A stretch of 64,000 bases of DNA from Hallerella sp964397425 (GTDB lineage Bacteria > Fibrobacterota > Fibrobacteria > Fibrobacterales > Fibrobacteraceae). The DNA lies in assembly GCA_964397425.1 (NCBI GenBank), contig CAYNID010000001.1, positions 310,001-374,000 on the forward strand, written 5' to 3'. Positions 8,199 through 17,318 of the stretch are shown here, piece by piece. How positions within the stretch are numbered: position 1 is the stretch's first letter; every line of letters begins with the position of its first letter. Both the position numbers and the translations under genes were made by a program. The notes below the pieces were generated by a model, which worked only from the letters and a program-made list of their open reading frames with translations, was not told where the DNA came from and did not search any database.

Positions 8199-10253
8199 TT
8201 AACGTCCTCCGTTTTTGAATTTTAATTTTTCGCTTGAATAACCGTTGATGCAAATCGCCTTATGGGGATATTCTCCCTTTGGCAACAGGGAAACGCCTTC
8301 TTGGAGACTTTCCATCGAATGCTTTCCGCTTTTGATGGTCAAGATGAAAACGTCGATGGTTTTGCTGACGACAGAGGCGTCCATGGAAGAGAGCAGTGCG
8401 GCGACATCCAAAATAACGACATCGTAAGCGTCCCGCACAAGCTTGATGAAATTTGAAAACTTCTGGGAGCCGAAAACGCCCTCGGAAGAAATCAGTTGCC
8501 GCCCGGGGAGCAGAGTGTCCAAATTTTCTTGGGAAGTTTTTTGGATTGCCGAAAGGAGGGAAACTTGCCCCGCCAAAACTTCGACAAGGCCATGAGAGCT
8601 TTTCACGTGGAAAATGTTCTCGGATTCGCCCTCTTGCATATTCGCGTCGACAAAGAGCACCTTCTTGCCGCTTTGGGCAAAAAGGCTTGCCAGGTGGCTG
8701 GCGACAAAGGTGTTGCCGTCTTGGGGTTTCAATCCGGAGAAGCAAATCACGTGCCCTTTTTCAAAATTTTTCAATTCCAGGGAAAGCTGCAAAGTTCTTA
8801 ATCCGTTTTCGGCATTTTCCTTGCCTTCGGCAATGCAGGCGTAAACGCCGATTCCTGTCGCCTTGGTAATTGTATTTGGATCTTCGACGCCGCGGATTTT
8901 TTTCTTTAAAGTGATAAGGGCGATTGATGCGCAGAACCCAAAGAAGAGGAACATCAATATGATCAGTTTTTTACGGGGCTTGACCGGTTTGGGATCGACG
9001 ACTGCCTGGTCAATGATTTTGGCGGATTCCGAGGATCCGGCTACGAGCAGGCGCATTTGTTCTACGCGCTTCAGCAAATCCGAATAAAGTGTCTTGGCGA
9101 AGGCGACTTCTTCGGTCATTTTCAAAATGTTCTGTTGGGTTTCTGGTAATTTTTTTGTCTGCGAATACGTTTTTGCCATTTCCCGTTTCAAAGCGGCGAT
9201 TTGCTTGTCCGTCGTCACGATGGAGGGATGGGATTCGTCAAACAGGCGCGCTTTTTCTTCGCGCATTTGTTCTAATTGGATGATTTGCTGCTGCAGGCGC
9301 ATTTGAGATTCTAACGTGATTTTCGTTTCGGCGGCGATATCCGCGGAGCCGATTTTTTCCCGGTAGTTGTTCAATTCGATCATCAGGCTGTCTAAGGCGT
9401 GGCGGGCTGCGGGCAATTGCGTTTCTAAAAGTTCCAGGGAACTTTTTAAATCGGAGGTGCCAAATTCTTCGTTCAACCGCAAATAGACGCCTGTCAGGGA
9501 ATCGATGACAAGCAGGGCTCTGTCGGGGAAAATATCCTGGTAGGCGATTTTCAGGATTCCCGTCTTTTTCCCCGCTTCTGAAATGGAAAGATTTTCTGAA
9601 ACGGAAGAAACGGCGCGGACCATGATCCGTTTGGAAACTTCGAATTTTTGATTGGCCTTCGCTTTCATCAGCGAAACGAGAATTTTGACCGAATCGCCTT
9701 GGTAAGGTGTGGAACAAAACTTTCCCGGTTCGCAAGAAAGCACTTTGTTTTCCAAATCATCGTAAAGGGAAAAGTGTATCGAGTCGTCGGCGATGAGCAT
9801 CCACGGATTGCCCCGGCGTTCCGGAGGAATTACCGAAGTATCCGGAAAATACAGGTGGCGAATGTCGACCCGGCCTTCTTTGTGCAAAAGCCTGTCAAAG
9901 AAACTGACGGGTGTGGCGATGTAATCCAGTCCAAGGGAATCGATAACCTCTTCTAAAATCCGGCGGCTTTGCATCAGTTGGACTTCTGTTTCCGCGGAGC
10001 TTCCACCAACTCCGAGCAGAGTTCCGACGTCGCCAAGCATCGCCGACAAAGAGCCTCCCTTTGTTTTCACTTGGATCAACGCGTTTGCTTCATATACGGG
10101 CCGTGTCCACATGGAAACGAAAACGCCCAAGAGCAGGCCGATAAAAACAGAGGCGAAAACGATAATCTTGTTGTCCCAAACATCTTTCAGCAAGTCCGTC
10201 CAAGGGTTTACCGGTGGAGTTGTTCGAGTTGTCATTTCTTTTGGGTTGGCCAT
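8199..10253 (-). CDS. Wzc-like polysaccharide co-polymerase with degenerate tyrosine-kinase domain
   Basis: About 684 aa (696 if ATG 10289 is used; the ATG at 10253, just after the wzb stop, avoids a 28-nt overlap, and neither start has a strong ribosome-binding site). Two membrane helices (about 29-48 and 429-448) enclose a periplasmic Wzz domain with a coiled coil. The C-terminal BY-kinase fold is present, but Walker A reads KPQDGNTF, with Asn (about residue 514) where the catalytic Lys should be. Walker A' (LFVDAN) and Walker B (VVILDVA) remain. The C-terminus has a single tyrosine and no Tyr cluster. Probably controls chain length without kinase activity. The neighbouring Wzb-like phosphatase would then need another substrate. 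Confidence 0.88.
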   Translation of the reverse strand: MANPKEMTTRTTPPVNPWTDLLKDVWDNKIIVFASVFIGLLLGVFVSMWTRPVYEANALIQVKTKGGSLSAMLGDVGTLLGVGGSSAETEVQLMQSRRILEEVIDSLGLDYIATPVSFFDRLLHKEGRVDIRHLYFPDTSVIPPERRGNPWMLIADDSIHFSLYDDLENKVLSCEPGKFCSTPYQGDSVKILVSLMKAKANQKFEVSKRIMVRAVSSVSENLSISEAGKKTGILKIAYQDIFPDRALLVIDSLTGVYLRLNEEFGTSDLKSSLELLETQLPAARHALDSLMIELNNYREKIGSADIAAETKITLESQMRLQQQIIQLEQMREEKARLFDESHPSIVTTDKQIAALKREMAKTYSQTKKLPETQQNILKMTEEVAFAKTLYSDLLKRVEQMRLLVAGSSESAKIIDQAVVDPKPVKPRKKLIILMFLFFGFCASIALITLKKKIRGVEDPNTITKATGIGVYACIAEGKENAENGLRTLQLSLELKNFEKGHVICFSGLKPQDGNTFVASHLASLFAQSGKKVLFVDANMQEGESENIFHVKSSHGLVEVLAGQVSLLSAIQKTSQENLDTLLPGRQLISSEGVFGSQKFSNFIKLVRDAYDVVILDVAALLSSMDASVVSKTIDVFILTIKSGKHSMESLQEGVSLLPKGEYPHKAICINGYSSEKLKFKNGGR

Positions 10254-10261
10254 AAAATCAA

Positions 10262-10699
10262 TCAAGTTGAAGAAATCTTTTTGACCCAATAAGGGGTCAG
10301 TTTTTCAATAAAGTTCCATGTCAGGGCGAACGCGCTTTCGGGGCGACAGTGAGGGTCGGGAACGTCGACTTGCATCGGTTCTCCGTAACGGAAAATTTTT
10401 GAGTCGAGCCACGGGTATTTTTCGAGTAGGCAATCGCGTTGCCTTTTTTCCATGACAAGGACCAAATCCGCCCATTTGAGCATATCCATCGTCACTTGGC
10501 GGGAACGATGGGACGAAATATCTAGACCGTGTTCGCTTGCGACTTTTTGGGCGAGGTGCTCTGGTGGGGCATCAATCAAGGCTCCGATGCCCGCACTTTG
10601 GACATCCCATTTAGTCGAATCCAAATTTTTCCGCAACAAAAATTCTGCGGTCGGACTTCGACAAACGTTGCCGGTACACAGTACTAGGATATTTTTCAT
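10262..10699 (-). CDS. Low-molecular-weight protein-tyrosine phosphatase (Wzb-like)
   Basis: A 145-aa cysteine phosphatase. The P-loop is CTGNVCRS (Cys8 to Arg14 of the CX5R motif) and the likely general acid is Asp115 in VPDPH. In exopolysaccharide clusters these enzymes dephosphorylate the tyrosine autokinase. It lies between rfbC (24-nt gap) and the Wzc-like gene. The active site looks complete, in contrast to the degenerate kinase domain next door, so its target may be a different kinase or a sugar enzyme. Confidence 0.9.
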   Translation of the reverse strand: MKNILVLCTGNVCRSPTAEFLLRKNLDSTKWDVQSAGIGALIDAPPEHLAQKVASEHGLDISSHRSRQVTMDMLKWADLVLVMEKRQRDCLLEKYPWLDSKIFRYGEPMQVDVPDPHCRPESAFALTWNFIEKLTPYWVKKISST

Positions 10700-10723
10700 T
10701 GGGGAAAAGATAACATATTGGCG

Positions 10724-11281
10724 TTAAAAACGCCAATCCAATTCGGCTAACGTGGGATTCTTTGTATCCTTTTCGCTCAGAAGGGGAGTGAATCCTTCGC
10801 CGACAGGCCAGCGGATGCCGATTTGCGGATCGTTCCACATCAAACCGCCCTCGTCGCCGGGAGCGTAAAAACGGGTGCATTTGTAAACGAAGGTGGCCGT
10901 TTCCGACAAAACGGCGAATCCGTGCGCAAAACCTTCTGGAACGAAGAATTGCCGTTTGTTTTCGGACGAAAGGACGACTCCTTCCCATTTGCCAAAAGTG
11001 GGGCTGTCCTTTCTCAAATCAACGGCGACATCGAAAACTTCGCCTTCGATTACGCGGACCAATTTCCCCTGGGGATTCTGTTTTTGAAAATGCAAGCCGC
11101 GGAGAACGCCTTTTTTGGAACGCGACTCGTTGTCTTGAACGAATTTCACAGCGATGCCGTTTTCAGCAAATTCCTTTTCGCTGTAAGTTTCCATGAAATA
11201 TCCCCGGGCATCGCCGAAGACTGTGGGCTCGATGATTGTCACCCCTTTGATGGATGTTTGGATAAAATTGAATTTTCCCAT
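10724..11281 (-). CDS. rfbC: dTDP-4-dehydrorhamnose 3,5-epimerase
   Basis: RmlC, third step of dTDP-L-rhamnose synthesis, 185 aa. The cupin motif LRGLHFQ (catalytic His) and the segments KLVRVIEGEVFDVAVDLR and PEGFAHGFAVLSE are characteristic. It sits 7 nt downstream of rfbB. The sugar made then depends on RfbD, which is not in this window. Confidence 0.95.
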   Translation of the reverse strand: MGKFNFIQTSIKGVTIIEPTVFGDARGYFMETYSEKEFAENGIAVKFVQDNESRSKKGVLRGLHFQKQNPQGKLVRVIEGEVFDVAVDLRKDSPTFGKWEGVVLSSENKRQFFVPEGFAHGFAVLSETATFVYKCTRFYAPGDEGGLMWNDPQIGIRWPVGEGFTPLLSEKDTKNPTLAELDWRF

Positions 11282-11288
11282 GGCAGCC

Positions 11289-12425
11289 TCAGCGGTTTCC
11301 GTACATGGTTTCGTAATATTTTTCGTATTCGCCGCTGGTGATGTTGTCCAGCCAGGCTTGGTTGTCTAAATACCATTTGACCGTTTTTTCAATGCCCTCT
11401 TCAAATTGAAGCGAAGGCTCGTAACCCAGTTCGTTCCGAATTTTGGAACTGTCGATGGCGTAACGGGCATCGTGGCCAAGCCTGTCTGCGACATAGGTGA
11501 TGAGGTTCAGGTCTTCGCCCTCAGCCCGTCCCAGCAGCCTGTCGACGGTTTTGATGACGACTTTCACAATGTCGATGTTCTTCCACTCGTTGAAGCCTCC
11601 GATGTTGTATGTGTCGGAAATTCTTCCCCGGTGAAAGACCAGGTCAATGGCGCGGGCGTGGTCTTCGACGTAAAGCCAGTCGCGGACATTTTCGCCTTTG
11701 CCGTAAACGGGGAGCGGCTTTTTGTGGCGGATGTTGTTGATGAACAGCGGAATCAGCTTTTCCGGGAACTGGTAAGGACCGTAATTGTTCGAGCAATTTG
11801 TGACAATGGTCGGCAGACCGTAAGTGTCGTGGAATGCCCGGACAAAATGATCGGAAGAGGCTTTGCTTGCGGAATACGGGGAATGCGGCGTGTATTTGGT
11901 CGATTCATGGAAAAATTGATCGCCGTAAGCGAGATGGTGCTCCGCACTGGATGCTGTGGTTGTCCACGGTGGAGCGATGCCTTCCGGGTGGTTCATTTGC
12001 AGCGCGCCGTAAACTTCATCGGTGGAAATGTGGTAAAAAAGTTTTCCCTCGTATTTTTCGGGGAGGGATTCCCAATAAAGTTTCGCCGCCTGGAGGAGGG
12101 TGAGGGTTCCCATGACATTGGTCCGGGCGAATGTGAATGGATCCCGGATGGAACGGTCGACATGGCTTTCGGCTGCCAAATGGATGATGCCGTCGACATG
12201 GTTTTCCTGAATCAGCTTGAAAAATCCATCAAAGTCGCAAATGTCCATTTTTACGAATTTGTAATTGGGACGGTTTTCAACATCCTTCAAATTGGCGAGA
12301 TTTCCCGCATAAGTGAGCTTATCCAGGTTGATAATGTTGTATTCCGGATACTTGTTGACAAAAAGGCGCACAACATGGCTTCCGATGAACCCCGCGCCGC
12401 CGGTAATGAGAATGGATTTTTTCAT
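11289..12425 (-). CDS. rfbB: dTDP-glucose 4,6-dehydratase
   Basis: RmlB, second step, a 378-aa short-chain dehydrogenase of the extended type. The NAD motif GGAGFIGSH is at the N-terminus, STDEVYG carries the Thr-Asp-Glu catalytic set, and YSASKAS supplies the Tyr-Lys pair. It is about 25 residues longer than many RmlB proteins, with the extra sequence around residues 140-165 (PPWTTTASSAEHH). Located between rfbA (66-nt gap) and rfbC. Confidence 0.95.
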   Translation of the reverse strand: MKKSILITGGAGFIGSHVVRLFVNKYPEYNIINLDKLTYAGNLANLKDVENRPNYKFVKMDICDFDGFFKLIQENHVDGIIHLAAESHVDRSIRDPFTFARTNVMGTLTLLQAAKLYWESLPEKYEGKLFYHISTDEVYGALQMNHPEGIAPPWTTTASSAEHHLAYGDQFFHESTKYTPHSPYSASKASSDHFVRAFHDTYGLPTIVTNCSNNYGPYQFPEKLIPLFINNIRHKKPLPVYGKGENVRDWLYVEDHARAIDLVFHRGRISDTYNIGGFNEWKNIDIVKVVIKTVDRLLGRAEGEDLNLITYVADRLGHDARYAIDSSKIRNELGYEPSLQFEEGIEKTVKWYLDNQAWLDNITSGEYEKYYETMYGNR

Positions 12426-12491
12426 GAAAAGAAAAATACAATAATCCGGGATTCTTGTCAGCTGGGATTTTGATTTGCCTGCGTTGTCCCG

Positions 12492-13379
12492 TCAATAACG
12501 GATTTTGCCCTCGGCCACTTTTTGCAAGTGCTTTCCGTAGGGGGATTTTCCGTAGCGCCTTGCGCTTTCGAGCAATTTTTCTTTGTCTATCCAACCGTTG
12601 ATGAATGCGATTTCTTCGACGGCGGAAATTTGAATGCCTTGGCGGCTTTCCACCATGCGGACAAAGTCGCCCGCTTCTAAAAGGCTGTCCATGGTTCCCG
12701 TGTCCAACCAGGCGAATCCGCGCCCGAGAAGCTTCACATCCAATTCACCTTGTTCCAGGTATATCCGGTTCAAATCGGTGATTTCGTATTCGCCACGTGC
12801 GCTGGGCTTTAAATTTTTGGCGAATTGGGAAACGCGGTTGTCGTAAAAATAAAGTCCCGTGATGGCGTAATTGCTTTTGGGGCAGGAAGGCTTTTCTTCG
12901 ACCGAAATGACTTTGCCTGTGGAGTCGAATTCAACAACGCCGAACCGTTCGGGATCTTCGACATAATAACCGAAAACGCTGGCGCGTTTGTTTTCTTCGG
13001 CGTTTTTCACGGCGGCTTTTAAAAGCGGGCTGAATCCGTTGCCGTAAAAGATGTTGTCCCCGAGAACCATCGCGCAGCAATCGTTTCCAATGAATTCTTC
13101 GCCCAAAACAAACGCCTGCGCAAGTCCGTCTGGACTGGGCTGCACTTTGTAACTCAGGCGGAGGCCCATGGCGTCGCCGTTTCCCAACAATCTTTCGAAA
13201 TTGGGCAAATCGGTCGGAGTTGAAATAATCAGAATGTCCCGGATGCCGGCGAGCATCAGCGTGGAAAGTGGATAATAAATCATCGGTTTGTCGTAAACAG
13301 GCAAAAGCTGTTTCGATGTCACCATGGTCAGCGGGTAAAGCCGTGTTCCGGATCCTCCGGCAAGAACAATTCCTTTCAT
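12492..13379 (-). CDS. rfbA: Glucose-1-phosphate thymidylyltransferase
   Basis: RmlA, first step of dTDP-sugar synthesis, 295 aa. The signature GGSGTRLYPLT and the DKPMIYYPLS segment are intact, as are LGDNIFYG and the ITDLN region. It starts at ATG 13379, five bases after a TTAATTTG element on the minus strand (13385-13392), which may be the operon promoter. rfbB and rfbC follow in order. Confidence 0.95.
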   Translation of the reverse strand: MKGIVLAGGSGTRLYPLTMVTSKQLLPVYDKPMIYYPLSTLMLAGIRDILIISTPTDLPNFERLLGNGDAMGLRLSYKVQPSPDGLAQAFVLGEEFIGNDCCAMVLGDNIFYGNGFSPLLKAAVKNAEENKRASVFGYYVEDPERFGVVEFDSTGKVISVEEKPSCPKSNYAITGLYFYDNRVSQFAKNLKPSARGEYEITDLNRIYLEQGELDVKLLGRGFAWLDTGTMDSLLEAGDFVRMVESRQGIQISAVEEIAFINGWIDKEKLLESARRYGKSPYGKHLQKVAEGKIRY

Positions 13380-13384
13380 GCGGA

Positions 13385-13392
13385 CAAATTAA
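13385..13392 (-). promoter_or_regulatory. Near-match TAnnTTTG box upstream of rfbA
   Basis: Minus strand reads TTAATTTG (7 of 8 to TAnnTTTG), 5 nt before the rfbA ATG. The placement matches the other leaderless-type starts in this window. A poly-T stretch lies directly upstream. Confidence 0.4.
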
Positions 13393-13410
13393 AAAAAACG
13401 GACGACTTTT

Positions 13411-14154
13411 TCAATCCGAAATACCAATCCGGGCTTGAAAATGCAACTTTTGCGGATTTTCCGCATTGATTCCGAATATATACGCGTGATGGTTCGAATT
13501 GTCGAATCGCACCATTTGCACCGTTTCGCCGGGGGAAATCTGGGCGAGGTAATTGATTTGCAGGGAACGGATTTTTTTCCGCTTCATTTCAGGGTCGGCA
13601 AAAAGCGCATCGAGAATCCATTCTGCGTAACGGCAATTGTTGACGTGACGGTTCATGTCGATGTCAGAATAGGCGGCGGTTTTTGAAAGGACGATTTGCG
13701 GATTTGGCCGCGGTTCGAGTAATTCCAGATTTTCGGAAAGGGCGCTTTTTTCTGGGAAAAATTCAGGCAAAAAAGGAAATTCTTCGGGATTTTCGGAACG
13801 CCCCGTTTTGAGATTCACAATCAGCCAGGACGAAGTCGCTTCGGCGATAAGGTTTTTCCGTTCGTCTAAAACAGAGTAATCGCGGAGGACAACTTTTTGC
13901 TTGTAAATGGATTTGCTCCAGGTGGAGACGCGGAGCTTTTCCCCCCACAAGGGAACGTGGTTGATGCGCAATTTGATTCGGGAAATGACCGAAGTGTAAC
14001 CGTTTTGCACCATTTTCCAAACGCCGAATCCGGACGCTTCTGCATCGAGAATCGCCGTCTCTTCCAAAAAATCAAAAAAGGAGGAAACTCGTAAACGGCT
14101 GGCGGCGTCGCAATCCGAAAACCGCACCGGGAACACGTATTCTTTGATTTCCAT
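13411..14154 (-). CDS. Acyl-ACP thioesterase (FatA/FatB family)
   Basis: A 247-aa double hot-dog protein. The second hot-dog repeat holds the catalytic-site motif DMNRHVNNCRYAEW (Asn-x-His...), typical of acyl-ACP thioesterases, which release free fatty acids from ACP. The start is ATG 14154, because AAAGGA lies 6 nt upstream; the open frame continues to a TTG at 14160. It lies upstream of the rfb genes on the same strand and 37 nt downstream of the barrel gene. Chain-length preference cannot be read from sequence. Confidence 0.85.
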   Translation of the reverse strand: MEIKEYVFPVRFSDCDAASRLRVSSFFDFLEETAILDAEASGFGVWKMVQNGYTSVISRIKLRINHVPLWGEKLRVSTWSKSIYKQKVVLRDYSVLDERKNLIAEATSSWLIVNLKTGRSENPEEFPFLPEFFPEKSALSENLELLEPRPNPQIVLSKTAAYSDIDMNRHVNNCRYAEWILDALFADPEMKRKKIRSLQINYLAQISPGETVQMVRFDNSNHHAYIFGINAENPQKLHFQARIGISD

Positions 14155-14190
14155 GATCAATCCTTTAAGAAAATTTCTTATGAAATTAAA

Positions 14191-14922
14191 TTAAAAATCG
14201 CTGAAAAATCCGAACATCTGCGAATCCATGTAATTTCCGTCTCGATTGGCGCCAAACGCCGCAGAAAGGCGTTTCCATCCCAGCCGAATGCCGATGCCGA
14301 CTTTGGGACCGGGGTAAGAGAGGCTCCCTTGGAGCCACAAGACGCCCAGGCGGAATTCTTCCCCCACAGAAAAGGAAAAATGGTCTGATTGGCGGTAGTG
14401 CAAAAGGACTCCGGCGGAGAAGTTTTTTCCCGGAGAAAATGTCGCTTCCGCCAGGTAGGCGTTTTTTTCGAAATCCGTGTAAAGGTTCGTCCACATTCCG
14501 ATGCGCCCGCGAATCCATTCTGCGGAAATTCCCGGGGAGATTTTGGCCCGGAAATCGGCAGCTTCGCCGGGGATGATTTGAATTTCTCCTTGAGCGGAGA
14601 ATCCCAAATTCCAAAATCCCGGAGAAATGGTCGCTTCAAGTCCGAAGGCTTCGCTCCGGTAAATGGAATCCAATGAAGTGTGGGCGAACGAGGCTCCTAA
14701 GCGGTATTTTCGCCATCCCCATTCCGAAAAAAAACCGAATCCGTCACAATTGACGCCGTCCATGGGTTCTGTCCAAGAAATTCCCAGGCGCAAGCCGGAA
14801 AACCTTTGGGCCGGACTACTTCCAAACGGTCCGAACCATCCGGGATTCCAAGGCTTTGGAATTCGAATGTCGGCGAAAAGGACTCCGCAGGAAATCAATA
14901 AAAAGAAGAGGACTTTCCGCAT
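14191..14922 (-). CDS. Secreted barrel-like outer-membrane protein
   Basis: A 243-aa protein with a signal peptide (MRKVLFFLLISCGVLFA, cleavage before DIRIP). After it, alternating hydrophobic and polar residues with many Gly, Trp, Tyr and Phe suggest a small beta-barrel, and the C-terminus ends on Phe as outer-membrane proteins often do. The open frame extends to 15069, but that part is opposite-frame sequence of the preceding gene. It starts 2 nt after the lamin-tail gene stop, so the two products probably act together. No family recognised. Confidence 0.7.
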   Translation of the reverse strand: MRKVLFFLLISCGVLFADIRIPKPWNPGWFGPFGSSPAQRFSGLRLGISWTEPMDGVNCDGFGFFSEWGWRKYRLGASFAHTSLDSIYRSEAFGLEATISPGFWNLGFSAQGEIQIIPGEAADFRAKISPGISAEWIRGRIGMWTNLYTDFEKNAYLAEATFSPGKNFSAGVLLHYRQSDHFSFSVGEEFRLGVLWLQGSLSYPGPKVGIGIRLGWKRLSAAFGANRDGNYMDSQMFGFFSDF

Positions 14923-14924
14923 GT

Positions 14925-16364
14925 TCAAGGTCTCAGGACAACGCCAATGCGTTTTTCGCGGTTTTGGGAAGAGATGCGGATAAAGTTCGGGCCGGGGAAT
15001 CCTTTTTCGAGAAGGGGGACTTCGCGCCAGGAGTTTCCACCGGCATCGGCGGGAAATGTTTTTTTCCACAGCAGGTCGCCTTTCCCGGAAATGAGTTCAA
15101 TTAAAACGTCTTCTTCGCTTTGAATTCGGAGCATCAGCGGATTTGCCCGCGTCTTCTTGGAAAAAATGCGGGCGTTCCATTCGACTTGAAATGGCAAAGC
15201 CGTATCCTGGACAAGGCTTCCCGGCGTTTGAAATCCGGGGCTGTTTTCGCGGCGACCCGTCCCAACGGAAAATCCATCAGGACAATTCACTTGGATTTTC
15301 GCGGATTTTCCCCAGATGGCGGAATCCACTTTATCTTTGCCGTAACAAAGATAAAGGCTGTCCGCGGCGTTTTTCAGATAACCGAAATTGTGCTGTAAAA
15401 TCAGGATTTCATCGGTTCCGACAAGGTACCGCATTCCGGAGGAATCTTTTGTGACAACGGCGCTTTGTTTTGCGACGAGGACGCTTTGGGCGGCAATGGA
15501 TTTTTCCGGTTCGCATAAATTAACTGAAGAAAGGGAAATTTCCCTGGAACCCGCATTGTAAAGTTCGAACCATTCCGGGAGCCCTTCTTCGGGGCAGGGG
15601 TGCACTTCTGTCAAACGGACGGGAAAATTTCCCGGTGTAAATAGCAGGGTGTCTAGAGAATCGTTTCCGGGAATGTCGTCGGGCGGCAGCGCTAACCTGA
15701 TGAGCAAGGCTTTTGCCGAAAGGGAGGTCTCCCAAACCGAAGCGAGGTCCCGTTTCAAGGGAATGTCGAAAGACTTTTCAGCAGAAGATTCCATGGAAAG
15801 GAATTCAACGTGAATCTTTGCCGAGTCGCAGCCGGTCAACATCCAGGAGCCTTTCCAACCGGAAGCTGTCCATTCGGTGTTTTCCCAGTGCAAAAGGCAA
15901 TCTTTTACGCCGCTTTCAAAAATGGCGTTGGGGATTCCCGGTGAAGGTTCCGCCAATTCCCAGGAACTTTTTGATGAATCGCTCCGGACGAAGGATTTCC
16001 CGGCTTTCGGGATGGGGAAGTCCGCCGTGTCCGAACAATTTCCGTTCAAAAGAATCCAGCGCATTTCGCGCCGATTGGGAAGAGCGGGCGCGTTGAGGGG
16101 CGCGCAGTGCAACGATTTGACTTCCGGGCATAACTGTGTATCGCGGATGAGTAAAAGCCGGTTTGCGGAAGCTGGAAGAATTCCCTTCCAAATCTGTTTT
16201 TGTTCGTAAAAAAGGGAAAGCGAGTCCCGCTTGGAATCGGGGGGTATCCGGATCTCGACAAATTCGCCCCGGGCATCTTCGACGGTAACCGGGTCGGGTA
16301 AAATTTCGGCAAAATACGGACACATTCCCCAGGCGGCGATTGCCGCCAAGGTTAGCCAGTTCAT
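14925..16364 (-). CDS. Secreted protein with two lamin-tail-like domains
   Basis: A 479-aa secreted protein (signal peptide about 1-19, ending CPYFA). Two stretches look like lamin-tail domains: an N-terminal one starting EILPDPVTVEDARGEFVEI and ending near ELAEPSPGIPN, and a second from about 240 with VRLTEVHPCPEE, EWFELYNAG and a closing GFQTPGSL. The last 80 residues resemble a type IX secretion C-terminal tail, with a short beta-rich end (FIRISSQNREK). Bacterial lamin-tail domains occur in surface or extracellular proteins. It is coupled to a barrel-like gene downstream and lies 22 nt after the M23 peptidase gene. Confidence 0.72.
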   Translation of the reverse strand: MNWLTLAAIAAWGMCPYFAEILPDPVTVEDARGEFVEIRIPPDSKRDSLSLFYEQKQIWKGILPASANRLLLIRDTQLCPEVKSLHCAPLNAPALPNRREMRWILLNGNCSDTADFPIPKAGKSFVRSDSSKSSWELAEPSPGIPNAIFESGVKDCLLHWENTEWTASGWKGSWMLTGCDSAKIHVEFLSMESSAEKSFDIPLKRDLASVWETSLSAKALLIRLALPPDDIPGNDSLDTLLFTPGNFPVRLTEVHPCPEEGLPEWFELYNAGSREISLSSVNLCEPEKSIAAQSVLVAKQSAVVTKDSSGMRYLVGTDEILILQHNFGYLKNAADSLYLCYGKDKVDSAIWGKSAKIQVNCPDGFSVGTGRRENSPGFQTPGSLVQDTALPFQVEWNARIFSKKTRANPLMLRIQSEEDVLIELISGKGDLLWKKTFPADAGGNSWREVPLLEKGFPGPNFIRISSQNREKRIGVVLRP

Positions 16365-16385
16365 TTTTGTTTGGACGCAACCGCT

Positions 16386-17306
16386 TTATTGGATTGCGTA
16401 TTCTCCAGGGAGGATATAGCGAAGCGGGTTTTCCGCTTTCGAATTGAACCAGACTTCGTAGTGCAGATGAGGTCCTGTCGAAATGCCGGTGTTTCCCATG
16501 TAACCCAACAATTGATACCGTTTGATGAATTGCCCCTTTTGAACGGTAATGGATTGCATGTGGCCGTATTTGGTCACGAATCCGTTCCCATGGTCCAGGG
16601 CTACGTAATTTCCAAAAGATTCGCTGAACCGAGCTATGGAGACGACACCGTCCGCTGTGGCGAAAATGGGTGTCCACCGGGAGTTGGCGATGTCTATGCC
16701 GTTGTGCATTCTTTCCTTTTCGCCGGTGACCGGGTGAACCCGTCTGCCGAATGCGGAGGCGTAATAACCTGTCGTCGGAGAAATGGAAGGCACGTGTTGC
16801 CAATGGGCGTATTGCTGCCCAACGAATCCTGCGACTTCGGTAAATGTCCGCTGGCTTTCTGCCGCTTTTGCCCGGAATTGTTCGGCTTTCGCTTTGAGAT
16901 CCAGCGTTTTGTCAAGAAGCGGTTGCGCAGCCCGGCTCAAGCGGAGTTCGGGAGTTTCTGGGCCGCCGATGGCCATTTCGCGGACAGAACGGTCTGCCGG
17001 GGTCAGTCCAAACTTGTAATGGAGCAGGTCTTCATTTTCAAAACGGGATTCCATCCGCAAATTGAGAGAATCCAACCTGGCCGCTTCCTTGTCGAGATTC
17101 TTGGACAAGACGGTGCGGTTTGCCATCATCCGGTTTTTCAGAAAATCGTATCCAATATGAACGCCGCCCTGTAAAACGAGCAAGGCGATTCCTGTTATGA
17201 CAAACGCTTTCCCCACGCTCAGAAGGCGCTTCGAAAATTCCGGAAGCCGCAGCGAATGCGACTTCGATGAACCTTCTACGTGAAAGGATAGTTTGAAAAA
17301 CTTCAT
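16386..17306 (-). CDS. M23-family (LytM-type) peptidase, membrane anchored
   Basis: A 306-aa protein with one N-terminal membrane helix (about 32-50), a helical stalk (about 55-165) and a C-terminal LytM domain (about 185-300). Zinc ligands are in HNGIDIA (His and Asp) and HLHYEV (HxH), and GYYASAFGRRVHPV precedes them as usual, so it is predicted to be an active endopeptidase cutting peptidoglycan cross-links. It lies 13 nt downstream of the choice-of-anchor gene. A second, opposite open frame across this region is a shadow. Confidence 0.9.
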   Translation of the reverse strand: MKFFKLSFHVEGSSKSHSLRLPEFSKRLLSVGKAFVITGIALLVLQGGVHIGYDFLKNRMMANRTVLSKNLDKEAARLDSLNLRMESRFENEDLLHYKFGLTPADRSVREMAIGGPETPELRLSRAAQPLLDKTLDLKAKAEQFRAKAAESQRTFTEVAGFVGQQYAHWQHVPSISPTTGYYASAFGRRVHPVTGEKERMHNGIDIANSRWTPIFATADGVVSIARFSESFGNYVALDHGNGFVTKYGHMQSITVQKGQFIKRYQLLGYMGNTGISTGPHLHYEVWFNSKAENPLRYILPGEYAIQ

Positions 17307-17318
17307 GATAGGGGCAAT

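Noticed and set aside
11406..12473. 355-aa plus-strand open frame opposite rfbB
   Set aside because: rfbB has full motifs on the other strand; this frame has none and no sensible start or signal.
16371..17174. 267-aa plus-strand open frame
   Set aside because: It is the shadow of the M23 peptidase, whose zinc motifs are intact on the minus strand.
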